Assembly: GCA_947626435.1 (NCBI GenBank)
Contig: CANQSB010000002.1
Location: forward strand, 1-64,000
From: an uncultured Lachnospiraceae bacterium
GTDB lineage: Bacteria; Bacillota; Clostridia; Lachnospirales; Lachnospiraceae
Length of the DNA stretch: 64,000 bases
Direction of reading: 5' to 3'
The notes under the pieces: model-generated
Databases searched by the model: none
Told to the model about the DNA's origin: nothing
What the model saw: the letters and a program-made list of their open reading frames with translations, nothing else
In this document: piece after piece, positions 35,856-45,876 of the stretch
How positions within the stretch are numbered: the stretch's first letter is position 1
Layout: each line of letters starts with the position of its first letter
Made by a program: the position numbers and the translations under genes

Positions 35856-38783
35856 ATGAAAAATATTGAAGAATTAAAAAATTATGAGCTTATAGAGAAA
35901 AGGCAGATAGACGACATCAAATCGACAGGGTATCTTTTAAGGCACAAAAAGACGGGCGCGCGGATTGCGCTTATAAGCAATGACGATGAGAACAAGGTGT
36001 TCAATATCGGTTTCCGCACGCCGCCTGCGGACTCTACGGGAGTGGCGCATATTATAGAACATTCAGTGCTTTGCGGTTCAAAGGAGTTTCCGTTAAAGGA
36101 CCCTTTTGTGGAGCTTGTTAAGGGCTCGCTTAATACCTTTTTGAACGCAATGACATACAGCGACAAGACGGTATATCCTGTGGCAAGCTGTAATGGCAAG
36201 GATTTCCAAAACCTTATGCACGTCTATCTTGACGCGGTTTTTTATCCGAATATTTACAATGAAAAAAAGATATTTATGCAGGAGGGCTGGCACTATGAGA
36301 TGGAGAGCGCTGACAGCCCGCTTACGATAAACGGCGTAGTTTACAATGAGATGAAGGGCGCGTTTTCATCGCCTGACGAGATTAATGACAGGGAAAGCTT
36401 TAATTCGCTTTTCCCAGATACGGCATACGGCGTGGAGTCGGGCGGCGATCCTAAGGACATACCGAGCCTTACCTATGAGAGGTTTCTTGATTTTCACAGG
36501 CGTTATTATCACCCGTCAAACAGCTATATTTATCTTTATGGCGATATGGATATGGCGGAGAAGCTTGAGTGGATTGATGAGCATTATTTAAGTAAATTTG
36601 ACCGTCTGGAGATTGACTCCGCTCTTAGGCTGCAAAAGCCTTTTGAAAAGCCGATAGAGATACAAAAGGAGTACCCTATCACAGACGACGAAAGCCTTGA
36701 AAACAACACTTATCTTTCATACAATGCGGTGGTGGGGACAAGCCGTGACAAGGAGCTTTATTTTGCCATGCAGATTTTGGAGTATGCAATCTGCTCATCA
36801 TCTGCGGCACCGTTAAAGCTTGCGCTTATACGTAAAAATATAGGCACGGAGGTTTACTCGGTCTATGACAATGGCGTATATCAGCCTTATTTTTCAATCG
36901 TGGCAAAAAATGCGAACGCTTCGCAGAAGGATGAGTTTGCCACGGCGATAGAGGAGGAGCTTAAAAGGCTTGTGAAAGAGGGCATTGACAAAAAGGCTCT
37001 GCTTGCGGGACTGAATATGTATGAGTTTAAGTACAGAGAGGCGGATTTCGGCTCATATCCAAAGGGGCTTATGTATGGCCTGCAGATGCTTGATTCGTGG
37101 CTGTATGACGACAATATGCCGTTTGATATGATTGAGGCACTTGACGTATTTAAGCTTTTGAGGGAAAAAATAGATACTGACTACTATGAGCGGCTTATTG
37201 AAAAATACCTTATAGACAACACGCACAAGACAATAGTAGTGCTGTCGCCCAGCGCGGGGCTTACCGAAAAGACAGAAAAAGAGCTTGCTGATAAGCTTGA
37301 GGCGTATAAGAACAGTCTTGACAGCGCGCAGATTGATGAAATTGTGGAAAATACGCGCGCGCTAAGGGAATATCAGGAAAAGGAGGATTCGGCGGAGGAT
37401 TTGGCAAAGCTGCCTATGCTTAAGCGTTCGGATATGAAGAAAAAGTCGGACGGCTTTGTAAATGAGGTAAGGCATACAGGCGGCGCAAACGTGCTTTTCC
37501 ACAATATAGAGACAAATGGGATAGGCTATGTAAAGCTTATTTTTGACGCGTCGCAGATTCCGTATGAGCTGTTTAAATATATTGGAATACTGAAAAACGT
37601 GCTTGGCTATGTTGATACGCAGAATTATGATTTTGGTTCGCTTTACAATGAAATGAATATTCATACGGGCGGTATTGTAAGCTCTGTGAATACCTATGTC
37701 AATGCCAAAAAGCTTGATGAATACAAATTGACCTTTGAAGTCAAGACAAAGGCGATGTATGGCGAGCTTGGGGCGGCGTTTGGGCTTTTAGAGGAAATAA
37801 TGACGAGGTCGAAGTTTGACGATGAGGAGCGCATACTTGAAATTTTGGAGGAGCTTAAATCAAGGATGCAGGGCAGTATGACGTCGGGCGGACATGCGCT
37901 TGCGGCAATCAGGGCAATGTCGTATTTCAGCGAGACGGCTGCGGTGTCGGAGCTTGTGAATGGTATTCCGTGCTACAGGCTTTTGGAGGAGCTTACGGCG
38001 GATTTTGAGGGGCGCAAAAAGGAGCTGATTGAGAAGCTTGGCGAGCTTACGAGGAGTATTTTCAGACCTGAAAATCTTATGGTTGATATTACTGCGGCAG
38101 AGGAGGGGTATGAGCGTCTTGAGGGGCTTATGCCTGCGTTGAGGGACAGTCTTTATACTGGCGCGGTGAAGAAGGAGTTGTTTGGCATTGAAACGCTGAA
38201 ACGCAATGAGGCATTTTCGACTTCGGCGCAGATACAGTATGTGTGCCGTGCGGGCAATTATATGAGCGAGACTGATTTTAAATATACGGGCGCGCTTAGG
38301 GTATTGAAGGTTATACTGGGGTATGATTATTTGTGGAGCAATATCCGTGTGAAGGGCGGGGCATATGGCTGTATGTGCAGTTTTGGAAAGACTGGCGACA
38401 GTTATCTTGTGTCGTATCGTGATCCGAATCTTAGAAAGACGGTAGATGTGTATGAAGGTACGGGGGATTATTTAAGGAATTTTGATGCGGATGAGAAAGA
38501 GATGACGAAGTATATTATAGGGGCGGTTAGTGAATTGGATGTGCCGCTTACGCCGTCGCAGAAAGGTAGCCGTTCGTCGAGTGCTTATCTTACTAATCTT
38601 GATGTTTTGGAGGTGCAGAGGGAGAGAGATGAGGTGCTGGGGTGTACGGCGGAGGATATTAGGATGCTGGCGGATTATGTTGATGCGATTATTGCGCAGG
38701 AGGTTGTCTGTGTTGTGGGGAATGGGCAGGCGATTGAGGAGAATAGGGGGATGTTTGGGGTGATTGAGCCTTTGTTTCATTAG
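35856..38783 (+). CDS. M16 family zinc metalloprotease (insulinase/presequence-protease type)
   Basis: A 975-residue cytoplasmic peptidase. The inverted zinc motif HIIEHSVLCGS (near residue 65) supplies both His and the catalytic Glu, and the downstream zinc Glu lies in the NEMKGAFSSPDE region. The four-domain M16C clamshell is complete: the C-terminal inactive half contains RVKGGAYGCMCSFGKTGD and SYRDPNLRKTVDVY. Family members degrade short peptides or presequences; the natural substrate here is unknown. ATG 35856 is chosen over the upstream in-frame ATG because GGAGAGG lies between them. Palindromic repeats follow directly. Confidence 0.92.
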   Translation: MKNIEELKNYELIEKRQIDDIKSTGYLLRHKKTGARIALISNDDENKVFNIGFRTPPADSTGVAHIIEHSVLCGSKEFPLKDPFVELVKGSLNTFLNAMTYSDKTVYPVASCNGKDFQNLMHVYLDAVFYPNIYNEKKIFMQEGWHYEMESADSPLTINGVVYNEMKGAFSSPDEINDRESFNSLFPDTAYGVESGGDPKDIPSLTYERFLDFHRRYYHPSNSYIYLYGDMDMAEKLEWIDEHYLSKFDRLEIDSALRLQKPFEKPIEIQKEYPITDDESLENNTYLSYNAVVGTSRDKELYFAMQILEYAICSSSAAPLKLALIRKNIGTEVYSVYDNGVYQPYFSIVAKNANASQKDEFATAIEEELKRLVKEGIDKKALLAGLNMYEFKYREADFGSYPKGLMYGLQMLDSWLYDDNMPFDMIEALDVFKLLREKIDTDYYERLIEKYLIDNTHKTIVVLSPSAGLTEKTEKELADKLEAYKNSLDSAQIDEIVENTRALREYQEKEDSAEDLAKLPMLKRSDMKKKSDGFVNEVRHTGGANVLFHNIETNGIGYVKLIFDASQIPYELFKYIGILKNVLGYVDTQNYDFGSLYNEMNIHTGGIVSSVNTYVNAKKLDEYKLTFEVKTKAMYGELGAAFGLLEEIMTRSKFDDEERILEILEELKSRMQGSMTSGGHALAAIRAMSYFSETAAVSELVNGIPCYRLLEELTADFEGRKKELIEKLGELTRSIFRPENLMVDITAAEEGYERLEGLMPALRDSLYTGAVKKELFGIETLKRNEAFSTSAQIQYVCRAGNYMSETDFKYTGALRVLKVILGYDYLWSNIRVKGGAYGCMCSFGKTGDSYLVSYRDPNLRKTVDVYEGTGDYLRNFDADEKEMTKYIIGAVSELDVPLTPSQKGSRSSSAYLTNLDVLEVQRERDEVLGCTAEDIRMLADYVDAIIAQEVVCVVGNGQAIEENRGMFGVIEPLFH

Positions 38784-38785
38784 GT

Positions 38786-38900
38786 TTTCTCAGCCGACCG
38801 AATTTGTGCGAAATATACAAAAACGCGACTAGTGCGCAGTGCGAATCGTCGCTTATTTTGTATATTTCGCCCAAATTCTACGTTGTTTAATAATTTATGA
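38786..38900. repeat. ~131-bp palindromic element, copy 3
   Basis: The core arms GCGAAATATACAAAA / TTTTGTATATTTCGC and centre CGCGACT...AATCGTCGC resemble copy 1 most closely. The left terminal inverted repeat is cut short by the protease gene end. It stands in tandem with copy 4. Confidence 0.75.
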
Positions 38901-38910
38901 AAAAAATGTT

Positions 38911-39043
38911 ATTGCGGGAGGTTTTGGCAGCCGTCCGAATTTAGTCAAAATATATAAAATCGCGACTTGGTGCGCGATGCGAAACGTCGCTGATTTTATA
39001 TATTTTGACTAAATTCTACGTTATTGAATTGGGGTTCGTAAAT
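38911..39043. repeat. ~131-bp palindromic element, copy 4
   Basis: Termini ATTGCGGG and TTCGTAAAT; the inner arms TTTAGTCAAAATATATAAAA / TTTTATATATTTTGACTAAA form a perfect 20-base stem around CGCGAC...CGTCGC. It resembles copy 2. Together with copy 3 it fills the gap 38784-39123. Confidence 0.8.
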
Positions 39044-39123
39044 GGGTAGGTTTATGGAATAGATAATAATGGTGATGGTTGTATAAAGCGGTTATAATGG
39101 TTATAAAATAAGAGGAAATGCAG

Positions 39124-40035
39124 ATGAATGAAAATAATCCAAAATACAAATCGGGTTTTGCGGCGCTTATAGGTAGGCCGAATGTGGGGAAATCGACGTT
39201 GATGAATCGGCTTATTGGGCAGAAGATTGCTATTACGTCGAGGAAGCCGCAGACTACTAGGAATCGGATACAGACGGTTTATACATCGGATGAGGGGCAG
39301 ATAGTGTTTGTGGATACGCCGGGGATACATAAGGCGAAAAATAAGCTGGGCGATTATATGGTGAATGTTGCGGAAAAGAGCTTAAAAGGCGTTGACGTGG
39401 TTTTGTGGCTTGTGGAGCCGACGGATTATATTGGGGCGGGAGAGCAGCATATAATAGAACAGCTGAAACGCGTAAAGGCGCCGATTATTCTTGTGATAAA
39501 CAAGGTGGACACTGTTAAGAGGGAGCAGCTTTTGGGGTATATTGACGCGTACAGGAAGCAGCTTGATTTTGCGGAGATTGTCCCTGTGTCGGCATTGAAG
39601 GGCGAGAATACGGATACTCTGATAGAACAGATTATGAAATATCTTCCTTATGGTCCTGCATTTTATGATGAGGACACGATTACTGACCAGCCAACGCGGC
39701 AGATTGTGGCGGAGTTGGTTCGTGAGAAGGTGCTGCGCAGCATTGATGAGGAAATCCCGCATGGCGTGGCGGTGGTTGTGGAAAATATGAAGTACACAAA
39801 AAAGATGGTCAACATTGACGCTACTATTATTTGCGAGAAGGATTCACACAAGGGGATTATCATAGGAAAAGGCGGCGCAATGCTTAAAAAAATCGGCTCG
39901 CTGGCGCGTCCTGAGATAGAGGATTTGCTTGAAAAACAGGTGAATCTGCAGCTGTGGGTGAAGGTTAAAAAGGACTGGCGCGACAGTGATTATCTCATCA
40001 GAAATTTTGGCTATTACCAAAAAGAAAATGAATAA
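39124..40035 (+). CDS. era: GTPase Era
   Basis: An essential GTPase for 16S rRNA processing and 30S assembly, 303 aa. The G motifs are G1 GRPNVGKST, G3 DTPGIH and G4 NKVD; the KH domain contains KGIIIGKGGAMLKKIG. ATG 39124 is preferred because GAGGA ends two bases before the alternative ATG at 39118. It heads an era / YqzL-like / recO gene order typical of Firmicutes. Confidence 0.96.
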   Translation: MNENNPKYKSGFAALIGRPNVGKSTLMNRLIGQKIAITSRKPQTTRNRIQTVYTSDEGQIVFVDTPGIHKAKNKLGDYMVNVAEKSLKGVDVVLWLVEPTDYIGAGEQHIIEQLKRVKAPIILVINKVDTVKREQLLGYIDAYRKQLDFAEIVPVSALKGENTDTLIEQIMKYLPYGPAFYDEDTITDQPTRQIVAELVREKVLRSIDEEIPHGVAVVVENMKYTKKMVNIDATIICEKDSHKGIIIGKGGAMLKKIGSLARPEIEDLLEKQVNLQLWVKVKKDWRDSDYLIRNFGYYQKENE

Positions 40036-40063
40036 ATTTGGCTCATAAGCACAACCTATCTAT

Positions 40064-40321
40064 GTGATAAAAAATGCTTTCCGCGCAGGCAAAAACGAAG
40101 CGGGCGGCAGCATAAAATTACATGGAAAGGATATGACGGGAATGTACGATGAGGAATGGGACCGATTTATGCAGACAGGGCAGATATGCGATTATCTGGC
40201 ATACAAAAAGCTGCCGCCAATGAAAAGCGACATTGGCAAGTCGGAGGATATACGCAAATTTGAATATGCAGGAATTTCTAACATTAACAGGGATAGTAAT
40301 AAAATCAGAGCCGATAGGTGA
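40064..40321 (+). CDS. YqzL-like small protein
   Basis: Up to 85 residues. The segment EEWDRFMQTGQICDYLAYKK resembles the Bacillus YqzL family (WKLFEKTGSI-x-AYL-x-YK pattern), and its place between era and recO is the same. The start is uncertain: a GTG at 40064 has no clear ribosome site, and ATG at 40142 follows AAAGG at 11 bases. The 3' end runs 56 bases into recO in another frame. Function unknown. Confidence 0.6.
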   Translation: MIKNAFRAGKNEAGGSIKLHGKDMTGMYDEEWDRFMQTGQICDYLAYKKLPPMKSDIGKSEDIRKFEYAGISNINRDSNKIRADR

Positions 40322-40916
40322 ATATGACAGGCGTGTCGTTATTTTGACAAAGGAGCGCGGGAAAATATCAGCGTTTGCAAAGCTTGCAAGAAAGCCAAAC
40401 AGTCGCCTTATGGCGCCAACAAATCCGTTTTCCTTCGGGCAGTTTAAGCTTTATGAGGGGAGGAGCTCATACAGTCTGTCGGAGGCGGAGATTACAAACT
40501 ATTTTGAGGAATTAAGGCAGGATTACGTCGGGGCGTATTATGGAATGTATTTTCTTGAGATATGCGATTATTATGCAAGGGAAAACATCGACGAAACGCA
40601 GATGCTGAAGCTTTTATATCAGGCATTGAGGGCGCTTTTGTCGCCAAGCTTTGACAATCGGCTTGTGAGGTGCATTTTTGAGATTAAAGCCATTGCCATC
40701 AACGGTGAGATGGGATATGACGGAAAAATCAAGGGGCTTGGCGATACGGCGGCATACACGGTTGACTACATAATAAAAACACAGCCCGAAAAGCTTTTTT
40801 CCTTTAAGGTGACAGATGAGACTGTAGACGAATTAAGGCAGTTCTGCAAAAGCCTGTGCAGCAGCCGCTTTGACAAAAATTTTAAAAGTCTTGAAATACT
40901 TGAAAATATGGAATAG
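40266..40916 (+). CDS. recO: DNA repair protein RecO
   Basis: A recombination mediator of 216 aa that works with RecF and RecR to load RecA. The N-terminal OB fold starts MQEFLTLTGIVIKSEPIGEY and continues DRRVVILTKERGKI; the helical domain follows. The zinc-binding four-Cys cluster of longer RecO proteins is not evident. The start ATG lies 17 bases after GGAGGA, which is long; a TTG at 40260 is an alternative. It overlaps the YqzL-like frame. Confidence 0.88.
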   Translation: MQEFLTLTGIVIKSEPIGEYDRRVVILTKERGKISAFAKLARKPNSRLMAPTNPFSFGQFKLYEGRSSYSLSEAEITNYFEELRQDYVGAYYGMYFLEICDYYARENIDETQMLKLLYQALRALLSPSFDNRLVRCIFEIKAIAINGEMGYDGKIKGLGDTAAYTVDYIIKTQPEKLFSFKVTDETVDELRQFCKSLCSSRFDKNFKSLEILENME

Positions 40917-40970
40917 TATGTTTATAATATAAAAATGGTGCGGGAAATATGGCGGTATGGGAGGATTTTT

Positions 40971-41633
40971 ATGAGAAAAATTTTTAAGTCAGGGGCATTT
41001 GCCGCAATTCTTTTTGCAGTGTGCGCACTGGCTCTTACGGCGTGCGGCAAAAACGGCGCGCAGGAGGAGGGCGCAGTTGACAGCAAGGAGCTTTCGGCTA
41101 TTTCCGTGAAAAAGGACGGTACTGTCGAGGGCAGGATTGTCGAGGATTTTGGGGAGGAATACTATGATGAGGCGGGGCTAAAGTCTATGATAGACGAGGC
41201 TGTAAGCGAATACAGCGCAGAGTCGCCTTCAGCTAAGATAACATTAAAATCGTGCAAGGCGTCTGACGGAAAAATAAACGTTGAGATGGAGTACGGCGAT
41301 TACAAGGCATATGCGGGATTTAATAATGAGGATTTTTTTGTCGGCACGATACAGGAGGCGTATGCGGAGGGGTATGGATTGGATTATATTCTAAGCGCGG
41401 CTGCGGCGGATAAGGTTGAGACAATATCGAAACAGGATATATTAAATATGGGAGAAAACCATATCATAATTTTTGAGAGAACGGCAGCAGATGATGACGA
41501 GCCGATTGTTTCTCCGCTCAGGATTAACTGCTTTGATGAAATACTGTATGTGAGCGAAGGCGTTACGGCTGTCGGTAAGAAAAGCGCTAATTTTACGCTT
41601 TCAGAGGGTATGGGCGTGATTGTCTTTAAATAA
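40971..41633 (+). CDS. Predicted lipoprotein
   Basis: A 220-residue exported protein. The signal peptide MRKIFKSGAFAAILFAVCAL ends in the lipobox LTAC, with the anchoring Cys at about residue 25. The mature part is acidic alpha/beta with no recognised domain. ATG 40971 follows GGGAGGA. It sits between recO and glyQS; a chromosomal neighbour of unknown role. Confidence 0.75.
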   Translation: MRKIFKSGAFAAILFAVCALALTACGKNGAQEEGAVDSKELSAISVKKDGTVEGRIVEDFGEEYYDEAGLKSMIDEAVSEYSAESPSAKITLKSCKASDGKINVEMEYGDYKAYAGFNNEDFFVGTIQEAYAEGYGLDYILSAAAADKVETISKQDILNMGENHIIIFERTAADDDEPIVSPLRINCFDEILYVSEGVTAVGKKSANFTLSEGMGVIVFK

Positions 41634-41706
41634 CAGTTTTTTAATCATATGTTAAAAAATGTAAGATATTATTATAAAAACTAAAAAATATAGAGGAGAA
41701 ATTACT

Positions 41707-43095
41707 ATGGAAAAGACACTTGACAAAATTGTTAATCTTTCAAAGGCGAGAGGGTTTGTATATCCTGGATCGGAGATTTACGGCGGGCTGGCAAACACAT
41801 GGGATTACGGAAATCTTGGCGTAGAGCTTAAAAACAATGTAAAAAAGGCATGGTGGCAGAAGTTTATCACGGAGAATCCGTATAATGTAGGCGTTGACTG
41901 CGCCATTCTTATGAACCCGCAGACATGGGTTGCGTCAGGGCATCTCGGCGGATTTTCTGATCCTCTTATGGACTGCAAGGAGTGCCATGAGCGTTTCCGC
42001 GCCGATAAGATTATAGAGGATTATGCCACAGAGAACAATATCGCGCTTGACGGCTCTATAGACGGCTGGTCACAGGAAAAGATGAAGAACTTTATTGAGG
42101 ACAACAATGTGCCGTGCCCTTCGTGTGGCAAGCACAATTTTACGGATATCAGACAGTTTAACCTTATGTTTAAGACTTTCCAGGGCGTTACCGAGGATGC
42201 TAAAAATACAGTATATTTGAGACCAGAAACTGCGCAGGGCATTTTCGTGAATTTTAAAAACGTGCAGAGGACATCGAGGAAAAAGATACCGTTTGGCATA
42301 GGCCAGATTGGAAAGTCGTTTAGAAATGAGATAACGCCAGGCAACTTTACTTTCAGGACAAGGGAGTTTGAGCAGATGGAGCTTGAATTTTTCTGTGAGC
42401 CCGATACGGATTTGGAGTGGTTTGCATACTGGAAACAGTTCTGCATTGACTGGCTAAAGAGCCTTGGAATGAAGGAAGATGAGATGCGTGTGCGCGACCA
42501 TGAGAAGGAGGAGCTTTCATTCTACTCAAAGGCGACGACTGATATTGAGTTTCTGTTCCCGTTTGGCTGGGGCGAGCTTTGGGGCATTGCGGACAGGACA
42601 GACTACGACCTTACGCAGCACCAGAATACGTCGGGACAGGATTTGACATACTTCGATGATGAAAAGAAGGAAAAATACATACCGTATGTTATAGAGCCGT
42701 CGCTTGGCGCGGACAGGGTAGTGCTTGCGTTCCTCTGCGCGGCATACGACGAGGAGGATTTGGGCGAGGGAGATATGAGGACAGTGCTCCGTTTCCACCC
42801 TGCGCTTGCACCTGTCAAGATTGGCGTGCTCCCGCTCAGCAAAAAGCTTAACGAGGGCGCGGAGAAGATTTACGCACAGCTTTCAAAGAAGTACAACTGC
42901 GAGTTTGACGACAGGGGAAATATCGGAAAGAGATACCGCCGTCAGGACGAGATAGGCACGCCGTTCTGCGTGACATATGATTTCGAGTCTGAAAATGACA
43001 ATGCCGTGACGGTCCGCTTCCGCGATTCTATGGAGCAGGTGCGCGTGAAGATTGATGAGCTTGACGCTTACTTTGCAGACAAGTTTGATTTTTAA
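41707..43095 (+). CDS. glyQS: Glycyl-tRNA synthetase, single-chain type
   Basis: A 462-residue class II dimeric enzyme, the archaeal/eukaryotic-like form found in many Firmicutes, unlike the two-subunit GlyQ/GlyS type. Segments seen: [21 protein letters not shown], the Cys-rich insertion (CKECHE...CPSCGKHNF) likely binding zinc, [16 protein letters not shown], motif 2 [16 protein letters not shown] and motif 3 [17 protein letters not shown] follows GAGGAGAA. alaS follows 25 bases on, so the two may form an operon. No T-box was found upstream. Confidence 0.95.
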   Translation: MEKTLDKIVNLSKARGFVYPGSEIYGGLANTWDYGNLGVELKNNVKKAWWQKFITENPYNVGVDCAILMNPQTWVASGHLGGFSDPLMDCKECHERFRADKIIEDYATENNIALDGSIDGWSQEKMKNFIEDNNVPCPSCGKHNFTDIRQFNLMFKTFQGVTEDAKNTVYLRPETAQGIFVNFKNVQRTSRKKIPFGIGQIGKSFRNEITPGNFTFRTREFEQMELEFFCEPDTDLEWFAYWKQFCIDWLKSLGMKEDEMRVRDHEKEELSFYSKATTDIEFLFPFGWGELWGIADRTDYDLTQHQNTSGQDLTYFDDEKKEKYIPYVIEPSLGADRVVLAFLCAAYDEEDLGEGDMRTVLRFHPALAPVKIGVLPLSKKLNEGAEKIYAQLSKKYNCEFDDRGNIGKRYRRQDEIGTPFCVTYDFESENDNAVTVRFRDSMEQVRVKIDELDAYFADKFDF

Positions 43096-43120
43096 TGTAT
43101 GAAAATTGGAGGAAAAGGTT

Positions 43121-45781
43121 GTGAAAAAATACGGAGTAAATGAGCTTAGGCGCATGTTCCTTGAATTTTTTGAGAGCAAGGAGCATCTTGCGATGAAAAG
43201 CTTTTCGCTGGTGCCCCACAATGACAACAGCTTATTGATAATCAATTCAGGCATGGCGCCGTTAAAGCCATATTTTACGGGGCAGGAGATACCGCCGAGA
43301 AGGCGCGTCACCACATGCCAGAAGTGTGTCAGGACGGGCGATATCGACAATGTGGGCAAGACCGCAAGGCATCTTACGTTTTTTGAGATGCTTGGCAATT
43401 TCTCCTTCGGCGATTATTTCAAGAAGGAGTCGCTTGCGTGGAGCTGGGAGTTTCTTACCGAAGTAGTCGGCTTAGATCCTGAGAGGCTGTATCCTTCGAT
43501 TTACAGCGAAGATGACGAGGCTTTTGAAATCTGGACAAAGCAGATTGGTGTGCCTGCAGAGAAGATTACGCGTTTTTACCGCGATCCCGAGACGGGCGAG
43601 TGCGATAATTTCTGGGAGCATGGCGCAGGACCATGTGGACCTTGCTCGGAAATTTACTATGACAGGGGCATAAAGTACGGCTGCGGCAAGCCTGATTGCA
43701 AGGTGGGCTGCGACTGCGACCGTTTTATGGAGGTCTGGAACAACGTATTTACGCAGTTTGACGGCGACGGACACGGGCATTATGAGGAGCTTGCGCAGAA
43801 AAATATAGATACAGGAATGGGCTTGGAGCGCCTTGCCGTAGTGGTGCAAGACGTTGATACAGTATTTGACATCAACACCATGAAGGCTATCCGTGACAAA
43901 ATCTGCGAGATTGCGGGCGCAGAGTATCTTGCCGATGAGAAAAAAGATGTTTCCATAAGGCTTATCACGGATCATATGCGTTCGTCAACTTTTATGATTT
44001 CAGACGGCATACTTCCGTCAAACGAGGGCAGGGGCTATGTGCTCAGGCGTCTTATCAGGCGTGTGGCAAGGCATGGAAGACTTCTTGGTATTGAGGGAAA
44101 GTTTCTCACAAAGGTTGCTCAGACTGTAATTGACGAGTGCAAGGACGGCTATCCTGAGCTTGAAGAAAAGAAGGACTTTATCTTCAATGTGCTTGTCCAG
44201 GAGGAGGATAAGTTCAGCAAGACTATCGACCAGGGGCTTGGCATTCTGGCTGATATGGAGGATAAGCTCAATAAAGAGGGCAAAAAGACGCTTGACGGCG
44301 CTGACGCATTCAGGCTCTATGACACTTACGGATTTCCGCTTGACCTCACGATAGAGATATTGGAGGAGAAAGGCTTTGGAGTAGACGAGGACGGCTTTAA
44401 GGCGGCAATGAAGGAGCAGAAGGAAACCGCCAGAAAAGCGCGCAAGGAAACGAATTACATGGGCGCTGACGTGACGGTATATGAGTCGCTTGATCCTTCG
44501 ATAACCACCAGTTTCGTAGGCTATGACAAGCTTACATACACTTCAAAGGTGACGGCGCTTACCACGGAGGACGAGGTAGTTGAGGCGCTCACTGACGGAC
44601 AGGCGGGCACGATTATAGTGGAGGAAACGCCGTTTTACGCTACGATGGGCGGTCAGGAGGCGGACACAGGTATTATCACTCTGGGCGACGGCGCGGAATT
44701 TGAGGTAAAGGATACGATTAAGCTTCTCGGAGGCAAGGTAGGTCATGTGGGCGTTGTCACAAAGGGAATGTTTAAGATGGGTGACAATGTCACGCTCAGC
44801 GTAAACGAGGCGAAGCGTGCGGACACCTGCAAAAACCACAGCGCGACGCATCTTCTGCAGAAAGCGCTCAGGACAGTGCTTGGCACTCATGTAGAGCAGG
44901 CGGGCTCATTTGTAAACGAGGACAGGCTTAGGTTTGACTTTACGCATTTTCAGGCTATGACGGCAGAGGAGCTTGAAAAGGTAGAGCAGATGGTGATAGA
45001 GCAGATTGCGAATAATCTGGACGTAAAAACAGAGGTAATGACACTTGAAGAAGCCAAAAAGACAGGTGCGATGGCGCTTTTTGGCGAAAAGTACGGCGAG
45101 ACTGTAAGAGTGGTAAAAATGGGAGATTTCTCTACAGAGCTTTGCGGCGGCACTCATGTAGGCAATACGGGCGCGATTATGGCGTTTAAGATTGTATCTG
45201 AAAGCGGAGTGGCGTCAGGCGTGAGGAGAATAGAGGCGCTTACAGGCAATGGCGTTTTCAAGTATTATAAGAACTTGGAGACTGAGCTTGAAAAGTGCGC
45301 AAAGATTGTAAAGACTACGCCGTCTGCGCTTACGGAGAGGCTTGAGCATCTAATGGCGGAGGTTAAGGCGCTGCAGAGCGAGAATGAGTCGTTAAAGAGC
45401 AAGGCTGCGAAGGATGCGCTTGGCGATGTTATGGACAAGGTTGTAGAAATAAAGGGTGTAAAGCTTCTCGCCGCGCGTGTTGACGGCGTAGATATGAATG
45501 GGCTGAGGGACTTAGGCGACCAGTTAAAAGGAAAGCTTGGCGAGGGCGTGGTAGTGCTTGCGTCAGGCGTTGACGGCAAGGTTAATCTCGTAGCCATGGC
45601 GACAGAGGGCGCTATGGCAAAGGGCGCGCATGCGGGCAATCTCATAAAGGCAATCGCGGCTGCGGTTGGCGGCGGAGGCGGCGGACGCCCCAATATGGCG
45701 CAGGCAGGCGGTAAAAATCCTGAGGGGATAGATAAGGCTGTGGAGGAAGTTAAAGGCGTGCTGGAGGGACAAATTCGTTAA
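43121..45781 (+). CDS. alaS: Alanyl-tRNA synthetase
   Basis: An 886-residue enzyme that charges tRNA-Ala and edits mischarged Ser/Gly. The class II catalytic core has MKSFSLVPHNDNSLLIINSG and the GNFSFGDYFK segment. The editing domain carries the zinc ligands HSATH and CGGTH. The C-Ala domain ends with a Gly-rich stretch (GGGGGGRPNMAQAGG). A GTG start at 43121 is chosen because GGAGG lies seven bases upstream; a TTG at 43106 would overlap that site. Confidence 0.95.
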   Translation: MKKYGVNELRRMFLEFFESKEHLAMKSFSLVPHNDNSLLIINSGMAPLKPYFTGQEIPPRRRVTTCQKCVRTGDIDNVGKTARHLTFFEMLGNFSFGDYFKKESLAWSWEFLTEVVGLDPERLYPSIYSEDDEAFEIWTKQIGVPAEKITRFYRDPETGECDNFWEHGAGPCGPCSEIYYDRGIKYGCGKPDCKVGCDCDRFMEVWNNVFTQFDGDGHGHYEELAQKNIDTGMGLERLAVVVQDVDTVFDINTMKAIRDKICEIAGAEYLADEKKDVSIRLITDHMRSSTFMISDGILPSNEGRGYVLRRLIRRVARHGRLLGIEGKFLTKVAQTVIDECKDGYPELEEKKDFIFNVLVQEEDKFSKTIDQGLGILADMEDKLNKEGKKTLDGADAFRLYDTYGFPLDLTIEILEEKGFGVDEDGFKAAMKEQKETARKARKETNYMGADVTVYESLDPSITTSFVGYDKLTYTSKVTALTTEDEVVEALTDGQAGTIIVEETPFYATMGGQEADTGIITLGDGAEFEVKDTIKLLGGKVGHVGVVTKGMFKMGDNVTLSVNEAKRADTCKNHSATHLLQKALRTVLGTHVEQAGSFVNEDRLRFDFTHFQAMTAEELEKVEQMVIEQIANNLDVKTEVMTLEEAKKTGAMALFGEKYGETVRVVKMGDFSTELCGGTHVGNTGAIMAFKIVSESGVASGVRRIEALTGNGVFKYYKNLETELEKCAKIVKTTPSALTERLEHLMAEVKALQSENESLKSKAAKDALGDVMDKVVEIKGVKLLAARVDGVDMNGLRDLGDQLKGKLGEGVVVLASGVDGKVNLVAMATEGAMAKGAHAGNLIKAIAAAVGGGGGGRPNMAQAGGKNPEGIDKAVEEVKGVLEGQIR

Positions 45782-45788
45782 AATAAAG

Positions 45789-45836
45789 AAGGCTGTTGCA
45801 TTATAGATGTTCAATCATTTTTATTGCGGCAGCCTT
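45789..45836 (+). terminator. Probable terminator after alaS
   Basis: AAGGCTGTTGCA / TTGCGGCAGCCTT form a 12-base stem with one mismatch and a loop of about 22 bases. The sequence resembles the comFB terminator stem (GGCTGCCGCA). The T-run is poor on the plus strand. Confidence 0.5.
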
Positions 45837-45876
45837 GGATTTAAGTTAAGGAATCTGATTGATATGGGAAATGGGT

